Part shown: piece by piece, positions 19,925-28,730 of the stretch | Layout of the letters: each line of letters begins with the position of its first letter | Position numbering within the stretch: the stretch's first letter is position 1 | Origin: Elusimicrobiales bacterium | GTDB lineage: Bacteria; Elusimicrobiota; Elusimicrobia; Elusimicrobiales; UBA9959 | Assembly: GCA_028688015.1 (NCBI GenBank) | Contig: JAQTZB010000006.1 | Coordinates: 176,739-240,738 of the forward strand | DNA length: 64,000 nt | Direction of reading: 5' to 3' | Made by a program: the position numbers and the translations under genes | Notes under the pieces: generated by a model | The model's database searches: none | What the model was told of the DNA's origin: nothing | Seen by the model: the letters and a program-made list of their open reading frames with translations, nothing else

Positions 19925-20365
19925 ATGAAAATCAAACTCACCGGTGAAGGTTCCCGCCTGGCGCGCAGCCGCAGCCTGCGCTCGCTTGAAAAGATCATGA
20001 AGGTCCTGCTGGACCCGGGTGGCTGCCCGTGGGACCGCCGCCAGAGCCACGCCACGCTGCTGAAATACCTGCGCGAGGAGGCCGGCGAAGTCGCCAGTGC
20101 GGTCCGGCGCCGCGACTGGCTCAACCTCAGGGAAGAGCTCGGAGACGTGCTGCTGCAGGTGGTGTTCCACAGCGAGCTGGCCCGCCGCGCCGGCCGCTTT
20201 TCGCTGGCCGATGTAATTGAGACCGTAAACTCCAAGATGGTGCGCCGCCACCCGCACGTGTTCGGCGCTGGCGCCAAGCTGGACACGCCGGCGCAAGTGC
20301 TGCGCCAGTGGAAAATTATCAAGAAGGCAGAAAAAGCCAAGGCTTCCCGCAAGGCGGGGAAGTGA
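19925..20365 (+). CDS. mazG: MazG-family nucleoside triphosphate pyrophosphohydrolase
   Basis: Hydrolyses nucleoside triphosphates to monophosphates, cleaning non-canonical nucleotides. The 146-residue single-domain form has the MazG signature: GGCPWDRRQSH, then EEAGEV and EELGDVLLQVVFH (the metal-binding E-E-x-x-E and D residues), and KMVRRHPHVFG. Canonical MazG has two such domains; only one is present. It lies under a good sigma70-type promoter. The stop overlaps the next start (GTGA). Confidence 0.92.
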   Translation: MKIKLTGEGSRLARSRSLRSLEKIMKVLLDPGGCPWDRRQSHATLLKYLREEAGEVASAVRRRDWLNLREELGDVLLQVVFHSELARRAGRFSLADVIETVNSKMVRRHPHVFGAGAKLDTPAQVLRQWKIIKKAEKAKASRKAGK

Positions 20366-21828
20366 ATTCTCGCAGGCTCGCGCGCCTGATCCATCCCGGT
20401 TTCCGGTTCGGCCTCTCCGACCCGGAGCGGGCGGTGCAGCTCGCCGGGCTGGGCGTGGGCGGCTTTTGTTTTTACGGCGGAGAGGCCGGAGAGGTTCGGG
20501 AACTTTCCCGCCGCCTGAAGGCCGCCTCCGAAACCCCGCTGCTGATCTCTTCCGACTACGAGAACGGCGCAGGCCAGCGCGCGCGCGGCGCGACGGACCT
20601 GCCCGCCAACATGGCCATAGGGGCCTCGGGCTCGGAGGCGCTGGCCCGCCGGAAAGGCGAGATCACCGCGCTGGAAGCCCGCGCGCTCGGCGTGGACTGG
20701 GTCTTCGCGCCGGTGCTGGACCTGGCGACGCGCCCTGGCAACCCGATAGTGAACGTGCGCGCCTACGGCGCCGACCCCGGGCTGGCCGCCCGGCTGGGCG
20801 GGGCTTTTATTTCGGGTCTGAACTCGCAGGGCGCGCTGGCCTGCGTGAAGCATTTTCCCGGCCACGGCGACACCACGGCTGATTCCCACCTCGAGCTGCC
20901 CTCCGTGCCGAAGAACCTGTTCGCGCTCGAAGAACTGGAACTGCGGCCTTTCAAGGCGCTGGCCGGCCGGGCAGACGCCGTGATGGCCGCCCACCTGCTG
21001 CTGCCGGAGCTGGACGCCAATAACCCCGCCTCGCTTTCCAAAGAGATCCTGACCGGTCTGCTGCGCAGGCGGCTCGGCTACGCCGGACTGATAGTCACCG
21101 ACGCGCTGGAGATGAAGGCCGTCTCCGCCGATCCCGCCGCCGGGGTGAAGGCCTTCCTGGCCGGGGCCGACGCGCTGCTGGTGCCGGACGACCCGTTCGC
21201 GTTGCACGCCGAGCTGGCCCGGGCCGCCAACGACGGCCTGGTGACCGCCGCCGCGGTGGACCAGGCGCTGGCCCGCCAGGACGCGCTGGTGCGCAAACTG
21301 GCCCCTTTCCGCTCCGTCCCGCCGCCCGATGCCCTGCGCTGTCCCGAGCACCTGGCCTTCAACTCCGAGGCTGCCCCGGCCTGCCTGGCCTGGGCCTCGC
21401 CCGGGCGGTTCTGGCTGAAGGCCGGAGAAACCTTGGGCTATTTTGAGCCGAAGACCGCGCAAAAGGATTGGCAGGGCGCGGCTTTTGTGGAGGAACTCGT
21501 CCGGCTGGGCGTGCGCGTGGAACCCTACCAGCCTGGCTGCGGCATGCGGCTGGCCGCCGGCTGCTTCTCGCGGCCGCGCGCCGGCAGCGGCAGCATAAAC
21601 CTTTCCGACGGGGAGTGGGGGGCGCTGGAAGCCGCGATCGCCGGCGCCGCCGATTCCGTGCTGCTGGCTTTCGGCAGCCCGTTCGTGCTGGACGGCCTCG
21701 CCCCTTCGGCGGGGCTCTGCGCTTTCTGCGCGCTCCCGGAATTCCAGCGCGGAGCTGCCGGAGTGCTGGCAGGGCAGGTCAAGGCAGGCGGCGTCATGCC
21801 GGTCAAAGTCTCACTTAGGAGTAAATAA
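20362..21828 (+). CDS. nagZ: GH3 beta-N-acetylhexosaminidase (NagZ-like)
   Basis: Removes beta-linked GlcNAc, in peptidoglycan recycling from GlcNAc-anhydro-muropeptides. The chosen start is GTG at 20362 with GGGGA upstream and overlapping the mazG stop; the product has 488 residues. The GH3 signature KHFPGHGDTTADSH begins at residue 163, and the nucleophile is Asp247 in VTDALEMKA. Family NagZ is about 340 residues; the C-terminal 150 residues are an extra alpha/beta domain as in larger GH3 proteins. There is no signal peptide, so it acts in the cytoplasm. A symporter follows with a one-base overlap. Confidence 0.88.
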   Translation: MNSRRLARLIHPGFRFGLSDPERAVQLAGLGVGGFCFYGGEAGEVRELSRRLKAASETPLLISSDYENGAGQRARGATDLPANMAIGASGSEALARRKGEITALEARALGVDWVFAPVLDLATRPGNPIVNVRAYGADPGLAARLGGAFISGLNSQGALACVKHFPGHGDTTADSHLELPSVPKNLFALEELELRPFKALAGRADAVMAAHLLLPELDANNPASLSKEILTGLLRRRLGYAGLIVTDALEMKAVSADPAAGVKAFLAGADALLVPDDPFALHAELARAANDGLVTAAAVDQALARQDALVRKLAPFRSVPPPDALRCPEHLAFNSEAAPACLAWASPGRFWLKAGETLGYFEPKTAQKDWQGAAFVEELVRLGVRVEPYQPGCGMRLAAGCFSRPRAGSGSINLSDGEWGALEAAIAGAADSVLLAFGSPFVLDGLAPSAGLCAFCALPEFQRGAAGVLAGQVKAGGVMPVKVSLRSK

Positions 21829-23306
21829 TGAACGAAGTTTCCGCTTTTCAGCAGATAACGGGCCTGGCGCCGCTGGACTACGCAATACTCGCCACGGCGC
21901 TGGCGGCGCTGTTCGTGATCTCCTACTTCAAGGGGCGCGACGAGAACGATACCAAGGACTACTTCCTGGGCAACCGCAAGACGCCGGTCTGGGTCGCCAC
22001 GCTCTCTTTCGTCGCCACCGAGATCAGCGCGATGACCATAGTGGGCATCCCGCCCATCGGCTACACCGAGAACTGGCAGTATCTGCAGTTCTTCATCGGT
22101 TCGGCCGCGGCGCGCATCCTGATCGCGTTCTTTTTTATCCCGGCGTTCTACAAGTTCAGCTGCACCACGATCTACGAGTTCCTGAAGCACCGCTTCGGAG
22201 TGGAGACGCAGTATGCGGGCTCGGCTTTTTTCTTCGTGACCCGCCTGTTCGCGTCGGGCGTGCGGCTTTACGCGGCTTCGCTGGCCGTGTCGGTCATCAT
22301 GGGCTGGCAGTTGCTGCCCACGATAGCGTTCTTCACCGTGATCAGCATCCTGTTCATCGGCTTCGGCGGCATCAAGGCGGTGCTGTGGACCGGCACTTTC
22401 GAATCGATAGTTTTCTACATAGCCGGCGGCGCGGTGGCGGGCTGGCTGCTGCTGCATATAGACGGCGGGCTGTCGGGGGCGTGGCAGCTGGCGTCGGAGG
22501 CGGGCAAGCTTTCGGTCTTCAAGCTGGGCTGGAACCTCAATGATCCCAACGTGCTGTGGGGAGCCGTGCTCAACGGCGTGTTCGGCTCGATGGCCTCCTT
22601 CGGCACGGACCAGGAGCTGATGCAGCGGCTGCTGACGCTGGAGACCCGCAAGGAGAGCCAGAAGACGCTGATCCTGACCATCTTCACCAGCTTCCCGCTC
22701 ACCTGGCTGTACCTGGGCCTGGGCACGCTGCTGTTCGTTTTTTACAGGCAGAACACGGGGCTGCCGCTGCCGGAGAACGCGGACAAGATCCTGTCGCATT
22801 TCACGGTGCACGTGCTGCCCGCGGGGCTGAAAGGCCTGGTGCTGACGGCGGTGGTGCTGGCGAGTATCGACTCGCCGCTGAGCTCCCTGTCGTCGTCCTT
22901 CATTACGGACATCTACCGGCCGCTGATAAAAAAGGACGGCGACGAGAAGCATTACCTGTTCGCTTCGCGGCTGAGCGTGCTCTGTTTCGGGCTGCTGCTG
23001 GCGGTGATCGCCTGGCTTTGCGCGTCGGGCTCGGGGCGCATGCTGTGGCTGGCCTTCAAGATCAACGGCGTGACCGCGGGCAGCCTGCTGGGCGTGTTCC
23101 TGCTGGGCCTGCTGACCGCGCGGGTTTCCAACAAGGTCAACGTGCTGGCCATGTTCGCCAGCGCCTGCTTCGCCGGCCTCACGCTCTACCTTTCCGAGAA
23201 GGGCCTGGCCCCCATCGGCTGGAGCTGGATCGTAGTCATCGGCACGGTCTCCACCTTCTGCCTCGCTTGGCTGCTGGCCCCGCTGGAGCCGAAGTTCAGA
23301 AAGTAG
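21828..23306 (+). CDS. Sodium/solute symporter (SSS family)
   Basis: A 492-residue polytopic protein with about 13 hydrophobic segments and the SSS core: DYFLGNRKTPVWVATLSFVAT near residue 44 (shortened core KDYFLGNRKTP), GGIKAVLWTG, and SIDSPLSSLSSSF in the helix that contributes sodium ligands. AGGAG precedes the ATG, which overlaps the GH3 stop (TAATG). The tight coupling to the GH3 hexosaminidase suggests uptake of an amino sugar or muropeptide; this is an inference from context. Confidence 0.9.
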   Translation: MNEVSAFQQITGLAPLDYAILATALAALFVISYFKGRDENDTKDYFLGNRKTPVWVATLSFVATEISAMTIVGIPPIGYTENWQYLQFFIGSAAARILIAFFFIPAFYKFSCTTIYEFLKHRFGVETQYAGSAFFFVTRLFASGVRLYAASLAVSVIMGWQLLPTIAFFTVISILFIGFGGIKAVLWTGTFESIVFYIAGGAVAGWLLLHIDGGLSGAWQLASEAGKLSVFKLGWNLNDPNVLWGAVLNGVFGSMASFGTDQELMQRLLTLETRKESQKTLILTIFTSFPLTWLYLGLGTLLFVFYRQNTGLPLPENADKILSHFTVHVLPAGLKGLVLTAVVLASIDSPLSSLSSSFITDIYRPLIKKDGDEKHYLFASRLSVLCFGLLLAVIAWLCASGSGRMLWLAFKINGVTAGSLLGVFLLGLLTARVSNKVNVLAMFASACFAGLTLYLSEKGLAPIGWSWIVVIGTVSTFCLAWLLAPLEPKFRK

Positions 23307-23449
23307 AGCGGTGGCCGGCCACAGGGGGCTACGCTTTCTCGGCCAGCCTGGGCTCCGGGCTTTCGCTCATCCATACCCTCCGGAGCCTTAACCCCGGGGC
23401 TCTCAGCCGTTCCCGGGGGAACTAAGTCAACGAAACTGGGAATACGCCA
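23307..23449. other. Intergenic stretch after the symporter
   Basis: About 140 bases without a gene. It contains the 12-bp palindrome GTGGCCGGCCAC (23311-23322) and a G/C-rich inverted region around 23390-23420 with no T tract. I see no convincing terminator. Confidence 0.4.
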
Positions 23450-23478
23450 ATTGCCCGCGCCCCCGCCGCGCTGTATAC
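23450..23478 (+). promoter_or_regulatory. Promoter of the FlgO/CsgG-like gene
   Basis: TTGCCC (23450-23455) and TATACT (23473-23478) with a 17-base spacer, followed by the Shine-Dalgarno GGGAGGGG and the ATG at 23496. Confidence 0.65.
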
Positions 23479-23495
23479 TTAACTTGGGAGGGGTT

Positions 23496-24368
23496 ATGAA
23501 GGGCAGCGGCTTGTGTGTCTTTTTTGAACTCGCGTACCTTTGCGGGTCGTGCGCCCCTGCGTGCGAAGCCGGGGGGGAAAGCGCGGAGTGCGGGAAATTT
23601 GCGGCCCAGGTCGTCACCCTCGCTAAGGCCGGCAATATAAACAGGATCTCGGTGCTGGAATTTGTCGGCAAGGGCGGGGTAGAAAAGAATGAGGCCGACT
23701 ATATCTCCGAAAAAATGGCCGCCTGCCTGGCCGGGCGCCCGAAACCGGCCCTGATCGAGCGGGCCCTGTTGGAAAAAATTCTGAAAGAGATGCGGTTTTC
23801 CTCATCGGGGGCGGACGACGCTGCGGGGCTGGCCGATATATTTTCCGTTGACGCGGTCGTGACCGGAACGGTCTTCTCGGCCGGAGGCAGGCTGAAGGTC
23901 CTGACGCGGCTGGTAGACCTGAAAACCGGGCGGGTGCTGCTGGCGGAGCAGTCTGAGGCCGAGCGGGAGTGGCCGCAATTCCCCGAAATGACTGGCATGG
24001 AACTTGACTGGGACGACCCGGCCTGGCCCCTTCCGCCTTCCGATCTAAGGGACGCCGTTTCGGAGCCGGGGCACGGGTCCTGTGCCGACAAGAAACTGCG
24101 GCTGACCAGGCTGAATTCGGAGCTGGTGGACGCCAAGGCGCTGTACTGGGCGGCAAAAATGAAGGAGCCCGGCTTTAGAGTCAGCGGCCTGACCAGGAAC
24201 CCCGGCACTGAAATATCAGACCCGGAGGTAAAGGCCAGGTTTTACAGGCTGCTGGACGCCTATTACCGGGGGGAAAGCGCCGGGCCTCAGCCCACCGACA
24301 AGTCTGAGGCCATCCGGGACCTGCTAGCCGAGGAAAACCGGGTCTACAACGAATGCGGCTCCCGCTGA
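23496..24368 (+). CDS. FlgO/CsgG-like secreted protein
   Basis: The 290-residue product starts at an ATG preceded by GGGAGGGG. A short hydrophobic N-terminus with several Cys suggests export. Residues about 45-160 resemble the FlgO/CsgG-type domain that acts at the outer membrane or periplasm: SVLEFVGKGG, then an ALIERALLEKILKEM helix, FSVDAVVTGTVF and LKVLTRLVDLKTGRVL. The C-terminal 130 residues are acidic and unrecognised, with Cys at the end. It stands alone under its own promoter. Its partner is unknown. Confidence 0.7.
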   Translation: MKGSGLCVFFELAYLCGSCAPACEAGGESAECGKFAAQVVTLAKAGNINRISVLEFVGKGGVEKNEADYISEKMAACLAGRPKPALIERALLEKILKEMRFSSSGADDAAGLADIFSVDAVVTGTVFSAGGRLKVLTRLVDLKTGRVLLAEQSEAEREWPQFPEMTGMELDWDDPAWPLPPSDLRDAVSEPGHGSCADKKLRLTRLNSELVDAKALYWAAKMKEPGFRVSGLTRNPGTEISDPEVKARFYRLLDAYYRGESAGPQPTDKSEAIRDLLAEENRVYNECGSR

Positions 24369-24399
24369 CTAGCCGCCGCTCGAGCAGGGCAAAATAAAA

Positions 24400-24421
24400 A
24401 CCCCGCGGCCTCCCGCGGGGT
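24400..24421 (-). terminator. Terminator of the ytxH-like gene
   Basis: ACCCCGCGG and CCGCGGGGT form a 9-bp stem with loop CCTC. On the minus strand it is followed by TTTTTATTTT, a clear intrinsic terminator. The plus-strand tail is weak. Confidence 0.85.
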
Positions 24422-24441
24422 CTTGTAAGCGCGCAGAACTT

Positions 24442-24663
24442 TCAGTTCGTGTGCTTGAGCAGGTGCTCTTTGCGGCGCTTTATCTCTTCTTCGAGCTTTT
24501 CGAGCTTTTCCTTGGCCTTTTCCTTGGTCTCTTCCATCCAGTCTCCCAGCTGCTCGCGGGTTTCCTTGCCCGCCTTGGGAGCGAACAGGATGCCGAGGGC
24601 CGCGCCGATCAGGCCGCCCACCAGGAAAGCGCCGATTATTTCTCCGCCTCTGTTTTCTGACAT
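24442..24663 (-). CDS. YtxH-domain small membrane protein
   Basis: The 73-residue protein has one glycine-rich membrane segment (about residues 8-28) followed by LFAPKAGKETREQL, the YtxH-domain hallmark, and a highly charged Glu/Lys coiled-coil tail. YtxH proteins are often stress-induced, but the function is not settled. GGAGG lies 5 bases before the ATG. It is a single-gene unit with its own promoter and terminator. Confidence 0.85.
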   Translation of the reverse strand: MSENRGGEIIGAFLVGGLIGAALGILFAPKAGKETREQLGDWMEETKEKAKEKLEKLEEEIKRRKEHLLKHTN

Positions 24664-24706
24664 AGGAACCTCCAGTAAAATCCGATTTTTCGCCGCTACC
24701 CCTAGT

Positions 24707-24733
24707 ATTATACATTGGCGGGGGCTTTGTCAA
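24707..24733 (-). promoter_or_regulatory. Near-consensus promoter of the ytxH-like gene
   Basis: On the minus strand TTGACA (24733-24728) and TATAAT (24712-24707) both match consensus exactly but are separated by only 15 bases. The short spacer may lower basal activity or call for an activator. Confidence 0.65.
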
Positions 24734-24771
24734 ACGCGGTTTAGCAGGGCCAAATCTTATATAATCCACCT

Positions 24772-26046
24772 ATGAGGTTCCTGCTGTTCCTCCTGCTGCT
24801 GCTGCCCGCGTCCGCCGGGGCGCTGCAGTACGACGCCCGCCTCAGCACAAAGCTGAAAAAAGAATTCGAGGGTAAGCTCTCCGCCGCCCCGACCGGCAAG
24901 GAACTGCTGGGCCGGCTGGCTAAAACGCCGCGCTACGCCCAGCTGAAGGTGCTGGCCCGCAAGGACGACTCGGAGACCTTCGCCTGGTTCGATCCCGACG
25001 ACAACGCCGTCTACCTGAACTCCCGCTTCATCCTGAAATTCTTCGCCGCCAAGGACTTCCGCGACGCAAGGATAGTTGAGATCCTGTGGGGCAACAAGGA
25101 GGTGCGCTCGGAACTGGTCAAGTACGTCGCCCCCATCTACCTGCACGAACTGGTTCACGCCGTGCAGTGCTACCTCTATCCGGAATACCGTCAGGACGCC
25201 GGCGCCAACCCGCTGGAGTTCGAATATGAGGCCTACCTCACCGAGGACATGTATGTCCACGAGCTGATGAAGGCGGACCCGGCGCTGCTGCGCGCCTTCA
25301 TCAGGGGTACCTATACCGACCTCTACACCTCTAACATTTTTGGCAGTTACTTCACGCTTTCCCTGGCCCCGGACAAATACCGCGAGAAGATCCGCCGCTA
25401 CTACGAGGAGCGCCTCGGGGGCTACGTCAGCATGGAGAAGGCGGCCGTCCGCAAGCAGAACAGCGTGGCCGATTCCAAGATCTTCGCCTACGCCGCCGGC
25501 GAGGTGGGTGCTTACGCGCGGGACAACACCGCCCTGGCCCGGCTGCGCAAGGAAAAGGACGACTACGCCCGGTTCCTTGAGGACTTCTACAAAAAGCGCT
25601 GGCCCGCCTTCAGCGCCGACGCGCTGCTCTTCGTGGGCGGGCTGGCGCTGAAGGAGAAGAACTACCCGCTGGCGCTGGACTGCCTGGCCGTGGCCGACGC
25701 CAACTCCGCGGGGTACGGCCTGGCCCCGGACGCGCTTAATTCCCTGAAGACCAAGGGCGCGCTTGCCGTGCTGGAGGCGGCCTCGTTCGTGCGGGACGCC
25801 CATAAAAAGATGGATATCGAGGTGCTCAGCCAGCACCTGAAGGCCCTGGAGAAAGCCTGCGCCGCAACCGGACGCCCTTTCCCGGAGGACCTGCGGGCGC
25901 TGGCGGAGAAGAATTACCCGGAGGCCATGGCCTACTACGCCAGGAAGCACGCCGCTGAGACGGACCCCTCCAGGAAGGATTACTACAAGGAAAACCTGGA
26001 CTACTTCGCCGCCAGGGGAGAGGGAGGCGCGGCCCTGCCGGAGTGA
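24772..26046 (+). CDS. Secreted protein with a zinc-metallopeptidase HExxH motif
   Basis: A signal peptide (MRFLLFLLLLLPASAGA) is followed by about 400 residues that I cannot assign to a named family. HELVH at 125-129 with Glu at 151/153 in EFEYEAY is the layout of a zincin active site. The C-terminal half is helical and charged, with TPR-like spacing. There is no Shine-Dalgarno, and a TATAAT (24760-24765) lies only 6 bases before the ATG, so the mRNA may be leaderless. It is followed by the promoter of the microcompartment operon. Confidence 0.7.
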   Translation: MRFLLFLLLLLPASAGALQYDARLSTKLKKEFEGKLSAAPTGKELLGRLAKTPRYAQLKVLARKDDSETFAWFDPDDNAVYLNSRFILKFFAAKDFRDARIVEILWGNKEVRSELVKYVAPIYLHELVHAVQCYLYPEYRQDAGANPLEFEYEAYLTEDMYVHELMKADPALLRAFIRGTYTDLYTSNIFGSYFTLSLAPDKYREKIRRYYEERLGGYVSMEKAAVRKQNSVADSKIFAYAAGEVGAYARDNTALARLRKEKDDYARFLEDFYKKRWPAFSADALLFVGGLALKEKNYPLALDCLAVADANSAGYGLAPDALNSLKTKGALAVLEAASFVRDAHKKMDIEVLSQHLKALEKACAATGRPFPEDLRALAEKNYPEAMAYYARKHAAETDPSRKDYYKENLDYFAARGEGGAALPE

Positions 26047-26072
26047 GTGTGGAGCAATTAAAACTTTTTTTC

Positions 26073-26101
26073 TTGAAACCCAAAGTTTAATTAAGTAGAT
26101 T
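26073..26101 (+). promoter_or_regulatory. Promoter of the aminotransferase/BMC operon
   Basis: TTGAAA (26073-26078) and TAGATT (26096-26101) with a 17-base spacer; GGAGG (26132-26136) then serves the aminotransferase ATG at 26142. It is the only good promoter before the BMC genes, so it probably drives the operon. Confidence 0.65.
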
Positions 26102-26141
26102 AGTTACAGGCGTACCAACTACAAGTCCAGCGGAGGAACTT

Positions 26142-27371
26142 ATGATCGACATCGCTAAGAATATCGCCACCACCCCGCGGCGCACCAAAGCTTCCGTCAT
26201 CCGCGAACTCCTCAAGACCACCAACCAGCCCGGTATCATCTCTTTCGCCGGCGGCCTGCCCGCCCCCGAACACTTCCCGTACGATTTCGTGGCCGACACC
26301 GTCAAGGAGATCATGGACAAGAAAGGCCGGGTGGCGCTGCAGTACGGCCCCACCGACGGCCTGCCTGAGCTGAAAGAAGAGTTCATAAAGTTCCTCAAGA
26401 AATACGAGGGCCTCAACGTGAAGCCCGACGAACTCATCATAACCACCGCCAGCCAGCAGGCGCTGGACATGGTGGGCCGCCTCTTCATAGACGCCTCCGA
26501 CCCGGTCATAGTCGAGAAGCCCAGCTACATGGGCGCGCTGCAGGTGTTCCGCTCTTACGGCGCGGAGTTTATCGGCGTGAAACTGGAAGACGACGGTATC
26601 AGCACCGAGGAACTGCAGGAAAAACTGGAGTGGCTGCACGCCCAGGACGAGCATTACAAGTTCCTCTACCTGGTGCCGGACTTCCAGAACCCCAGCGGCG
26701 TTACGCTGTCCGAAGCCAAGCGCCATAAGGTCATAGAGCTGTCCGAGAAGTACAATGTCGCCGTGATCGAGGACTCGCCGTACCGCCAGATCCGGTTCGA
26801 GGGCAAGGAGCCCAAGATGCTGTACCGCCTGGACCAGGACGGCAAGCAGACGCACAATATCGTCTCGCTGTTCACCTTCTCCAAGACCTTCGCCCCCGGC
26901 CTGCGCCTGGGCATCATCCTCGGCCACCCGCAGATCATCAAGAAGATGGAGATACTCAAGCAGTCCCTGGACCTCTGCACGTCGAGCCTGAACCAGCTGA
27001 TCGCCGCGGAGTTCCTGCGCACCGGCTTCTTTGAGAAGCACATAGAGGTGGTCAAGAAGGACTACAGGATCAAGAAGAACGCCATGGTGAGTGCGCTGGA
27101 AAGGTACATGCCCGAAGGCGTCACGTGGACCAACCCGGAGGGCGGCCTGTTCCTGTGGGTGCGCCTGCCCGAGACCATGAGCGCCGATGACATGTTCCAG
27201 GACGCGCTGAAGGAGAACGTGGCCTACGTCATCGGCTCCGCGTTCCATTCCGACGGCTCCGGCAAGAATACCATGCGCCTGAATTTCTCCTTCGCCAGCC
27301 CGGAAAAGATAGACGAGGGCATCAAGCGCCTCGCCGCCGCGGTCAAGAAGCGCCTGGTCGCAGTTAAATAG
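26142..27371 (+). CDS. Class I/II PLP aminotransferase (LysN/2-aminoadipate type)
   Basis: PLP enzyme of 409 residues with the fold of the free-standing (no HTH domain) MocR/LysN branch: ISFAGGLPAPE near residue 34, YGPTDGLPELKE, VPDFQNPSG, and the PLP lysine Lys248 in TFSKTFAPGLRLG. The substrate is probably a large amino or keto acid, but sequence does not fix it. Only 7 bases separate it from the PduS-like gene, so it is likely the first gene of the BMC transcript. It has no targeting helix and may simply share the promoter. Confidence 0.88.
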   Translation: MIDIAKNIATTPRRTKASVIRELLKTTNQPGIISFAGGLPAPEHFPYDFVADTVKEIMDKKGRVALQYGPTDGLPELKEEFIKFLKKYEGLNVKPDELIITTASQQALDMVGRLFIDASDPVIVEKPSYMGALQVFRSYGAEFIGVKLEDDGISTEELQEKLEWLHAQDEHYKFLYLVPDFQNPSGVTLSEAKRHKVIELSEKYNVAVIEDSPYRQIRFEGKEPKMLYRLDQDGKQTHNIVSLFTFSKTFAPGLRLGIILGHPQIIKKMEILKQSLDLCTSSLNQLIAAEFLRTGFFEKHIEVVKKDYRIKKNAMVSALERYMPEGVTWTNPEGGLFLWVRLPETMSADDMFQDALKENVAYVIGSAFHSDGSGKNTMRLNFSFASPEKIDEGIKRLAAAVKKRLVAVK

Positions 27372-27378
27372 ACAACCC

Positions 27379-28722
27379 GTGCCGGACTTTTCGTCTGAAT
27401 TCAGCAGAAGCCTCCGTACCGCCGGCGTAGTCGGCGCCGGGGGCGCCGGCTTTCCCGCCTATATCAAGGCGCAGGGCCGGGCCGAGTACGCGCTGGTCAA
27501 CGCGGCCGAGTGCGAGCCGCTGCTGAAGAAAGACCAGAAGCTCCTCGAATATTTCCCGGAGAAGGTCTTCGACGGGTTGGACCTGCTGATGCGCGCGACG
27601 GGCGCCTCCAAAGGCGTCGTCGGCATCAAGAAAAAGCACGAGAAGATCATCCCGCGCCTTAAAGAGATAGCGAAGTCGCGCCGGAACGTTTCCGTCCTCG
27701 AAATGGGGGACTACTACCCCGCCGGGGACGAGCAGTGCCTCGTCTACGAGGCTACGGGACGGATAGTGCCGCCCGGCGGCATCCCGCTCGAAGTGGGCTG
27801 CGTGGTCAGCAACGTCGAAACCCTTTACAACGCCGCGTTCGCGCCGCGCCCGGTCACCGAGACTTTTATAACCGTCAACGGCGGGGTAAAGAAGCCCGCC
27901 ACCTTCCGCGTGCCGGTCGGAGTATCCTGGCGCGAGTGCGTGGAGCTGTGCGGCGGCTTTACCGTCAAAGACCCCGCGTATATAGACGGCGGCCCGATGA
28001 TGGGCAAGGTACAGACCGATTTCGGCCTGCCGGTGGTGAAAGCCTCCGCCGGCATCATAGTCCTGCCTAAAGAACACCCGCTGATACAGAAGAAGGCGCA
28101 GGGCCGCCCGACGTTCACCCGCATAGGCCGCTCGGCCTGCGACCAGTGCTCGTTCTGCACCGAGTTCTGCCCGCGCTACCTGCTGGGCCACAACGTGCAG
28201 CCGCACCGCGTGATGCGCACCATGCTCTTCGCCGGCGGTCCGGAGCACAAACTGCACAGCCAGTACGGCCTGCTGTGCTGCGAGTGCTCGCTCTGCTCGC
28301 TCTACTCCTGCCCCGAGGGCCTGCACCCGCGCGAGGCCTGCGTCTCCGCCAAGAGCGACCTGCGGGAACAGAAGATCGGCTTCAAGAATTCGCAGCTCAA
28401 TACCGGCAAGCGGCCGGAGGCGCACCCGGTGCGCGACTTCCGCAAGGTGCCGGTCTCCAAACTGGTGCGGCGCCTGGGCCTGGATGAGTATAACAAGGAC
28501 GCCCCGTGGAGCGACGCCGTCTATAAACCGTCCCGCGTTAAGATTTTAATGAGCCAGCATATCGGCGCGCAGTGCGTACCCTGCGTTAAAGAGGGGCAGC
28601 GGGTGGAGAAAGGCGCCGTGGTGGGGGACGTTCCTGCCGACAAGCTGGGCTGCCCGGTGCACGCGAGCGTCTCCGGCACGGTGGGTAAGGTCAACGAAAA
28701 GTACGTGGAGATAATCGCTTAG
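27379..28722 (+). CDS. pduS: PduS-type flavin/iron-sulfur NADH dehydrogenase of a microcompartment
   Basis: PduS is an RnfC-related protein that takes electrons from NADH and passes them through Fe-S clusters. The 447 residues match PduS in length and layout. The N-terminal VGAGGAGFPAY is the nucleotide/FMN region, and an SLBB-like section follows. Two ferredoxin-type motifs are present, CDQCSFCTEFCP and CCECSLCSLYSCP, with a C-terminal barrel-sandwich domain. The GTG start at 27379 has no clear Shine-Dalgarno and lies 7 bases after the aminotransferase. It sits next to a PduT-type shell protein, its expected partner. Confidence 0.9.
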   Translation: MPDFSSEFSRSLRTAGVVGAGGAGFPAYIKAQGRAEYALVNAAECEPLLKKDQKLLEYFPEKVFDGLDLLMRATGASKGVVGIKKKHEKIIPRLKEIAKSRRNVSVLEMGDYYPAGDEQCLVYEATGRIVPPGGIPLEVGCVVSNVETLYNAAFAPRPVTETFITVNGGVKKPATFRVPVGVSWRECVELCGGFTVKDPAYIDGGPMMGKVQTDFGLPVVKASAGIIVLPKEHPLIQKKAQGRPTFTRIGRSACDQCSFCTEFCPRYLLGHNVQPHRVMRTMLFAGGPEHKLHSQYGLLCCECSLCSLYSCPEGLHPREACVSAKSDLREQKIGFKNSQLNTGKRPEAHPVRDFRKVPVSKLVRRLGLDEYNKDAPWSDAVYKPSRVKILMSQHIGAQCVPCVKEGQRVEKGAVVGDVPADKLGCPVHASVSGTVGKVNEKYVEIIA

Positions 28723-28730
28723 GGTTCAAT

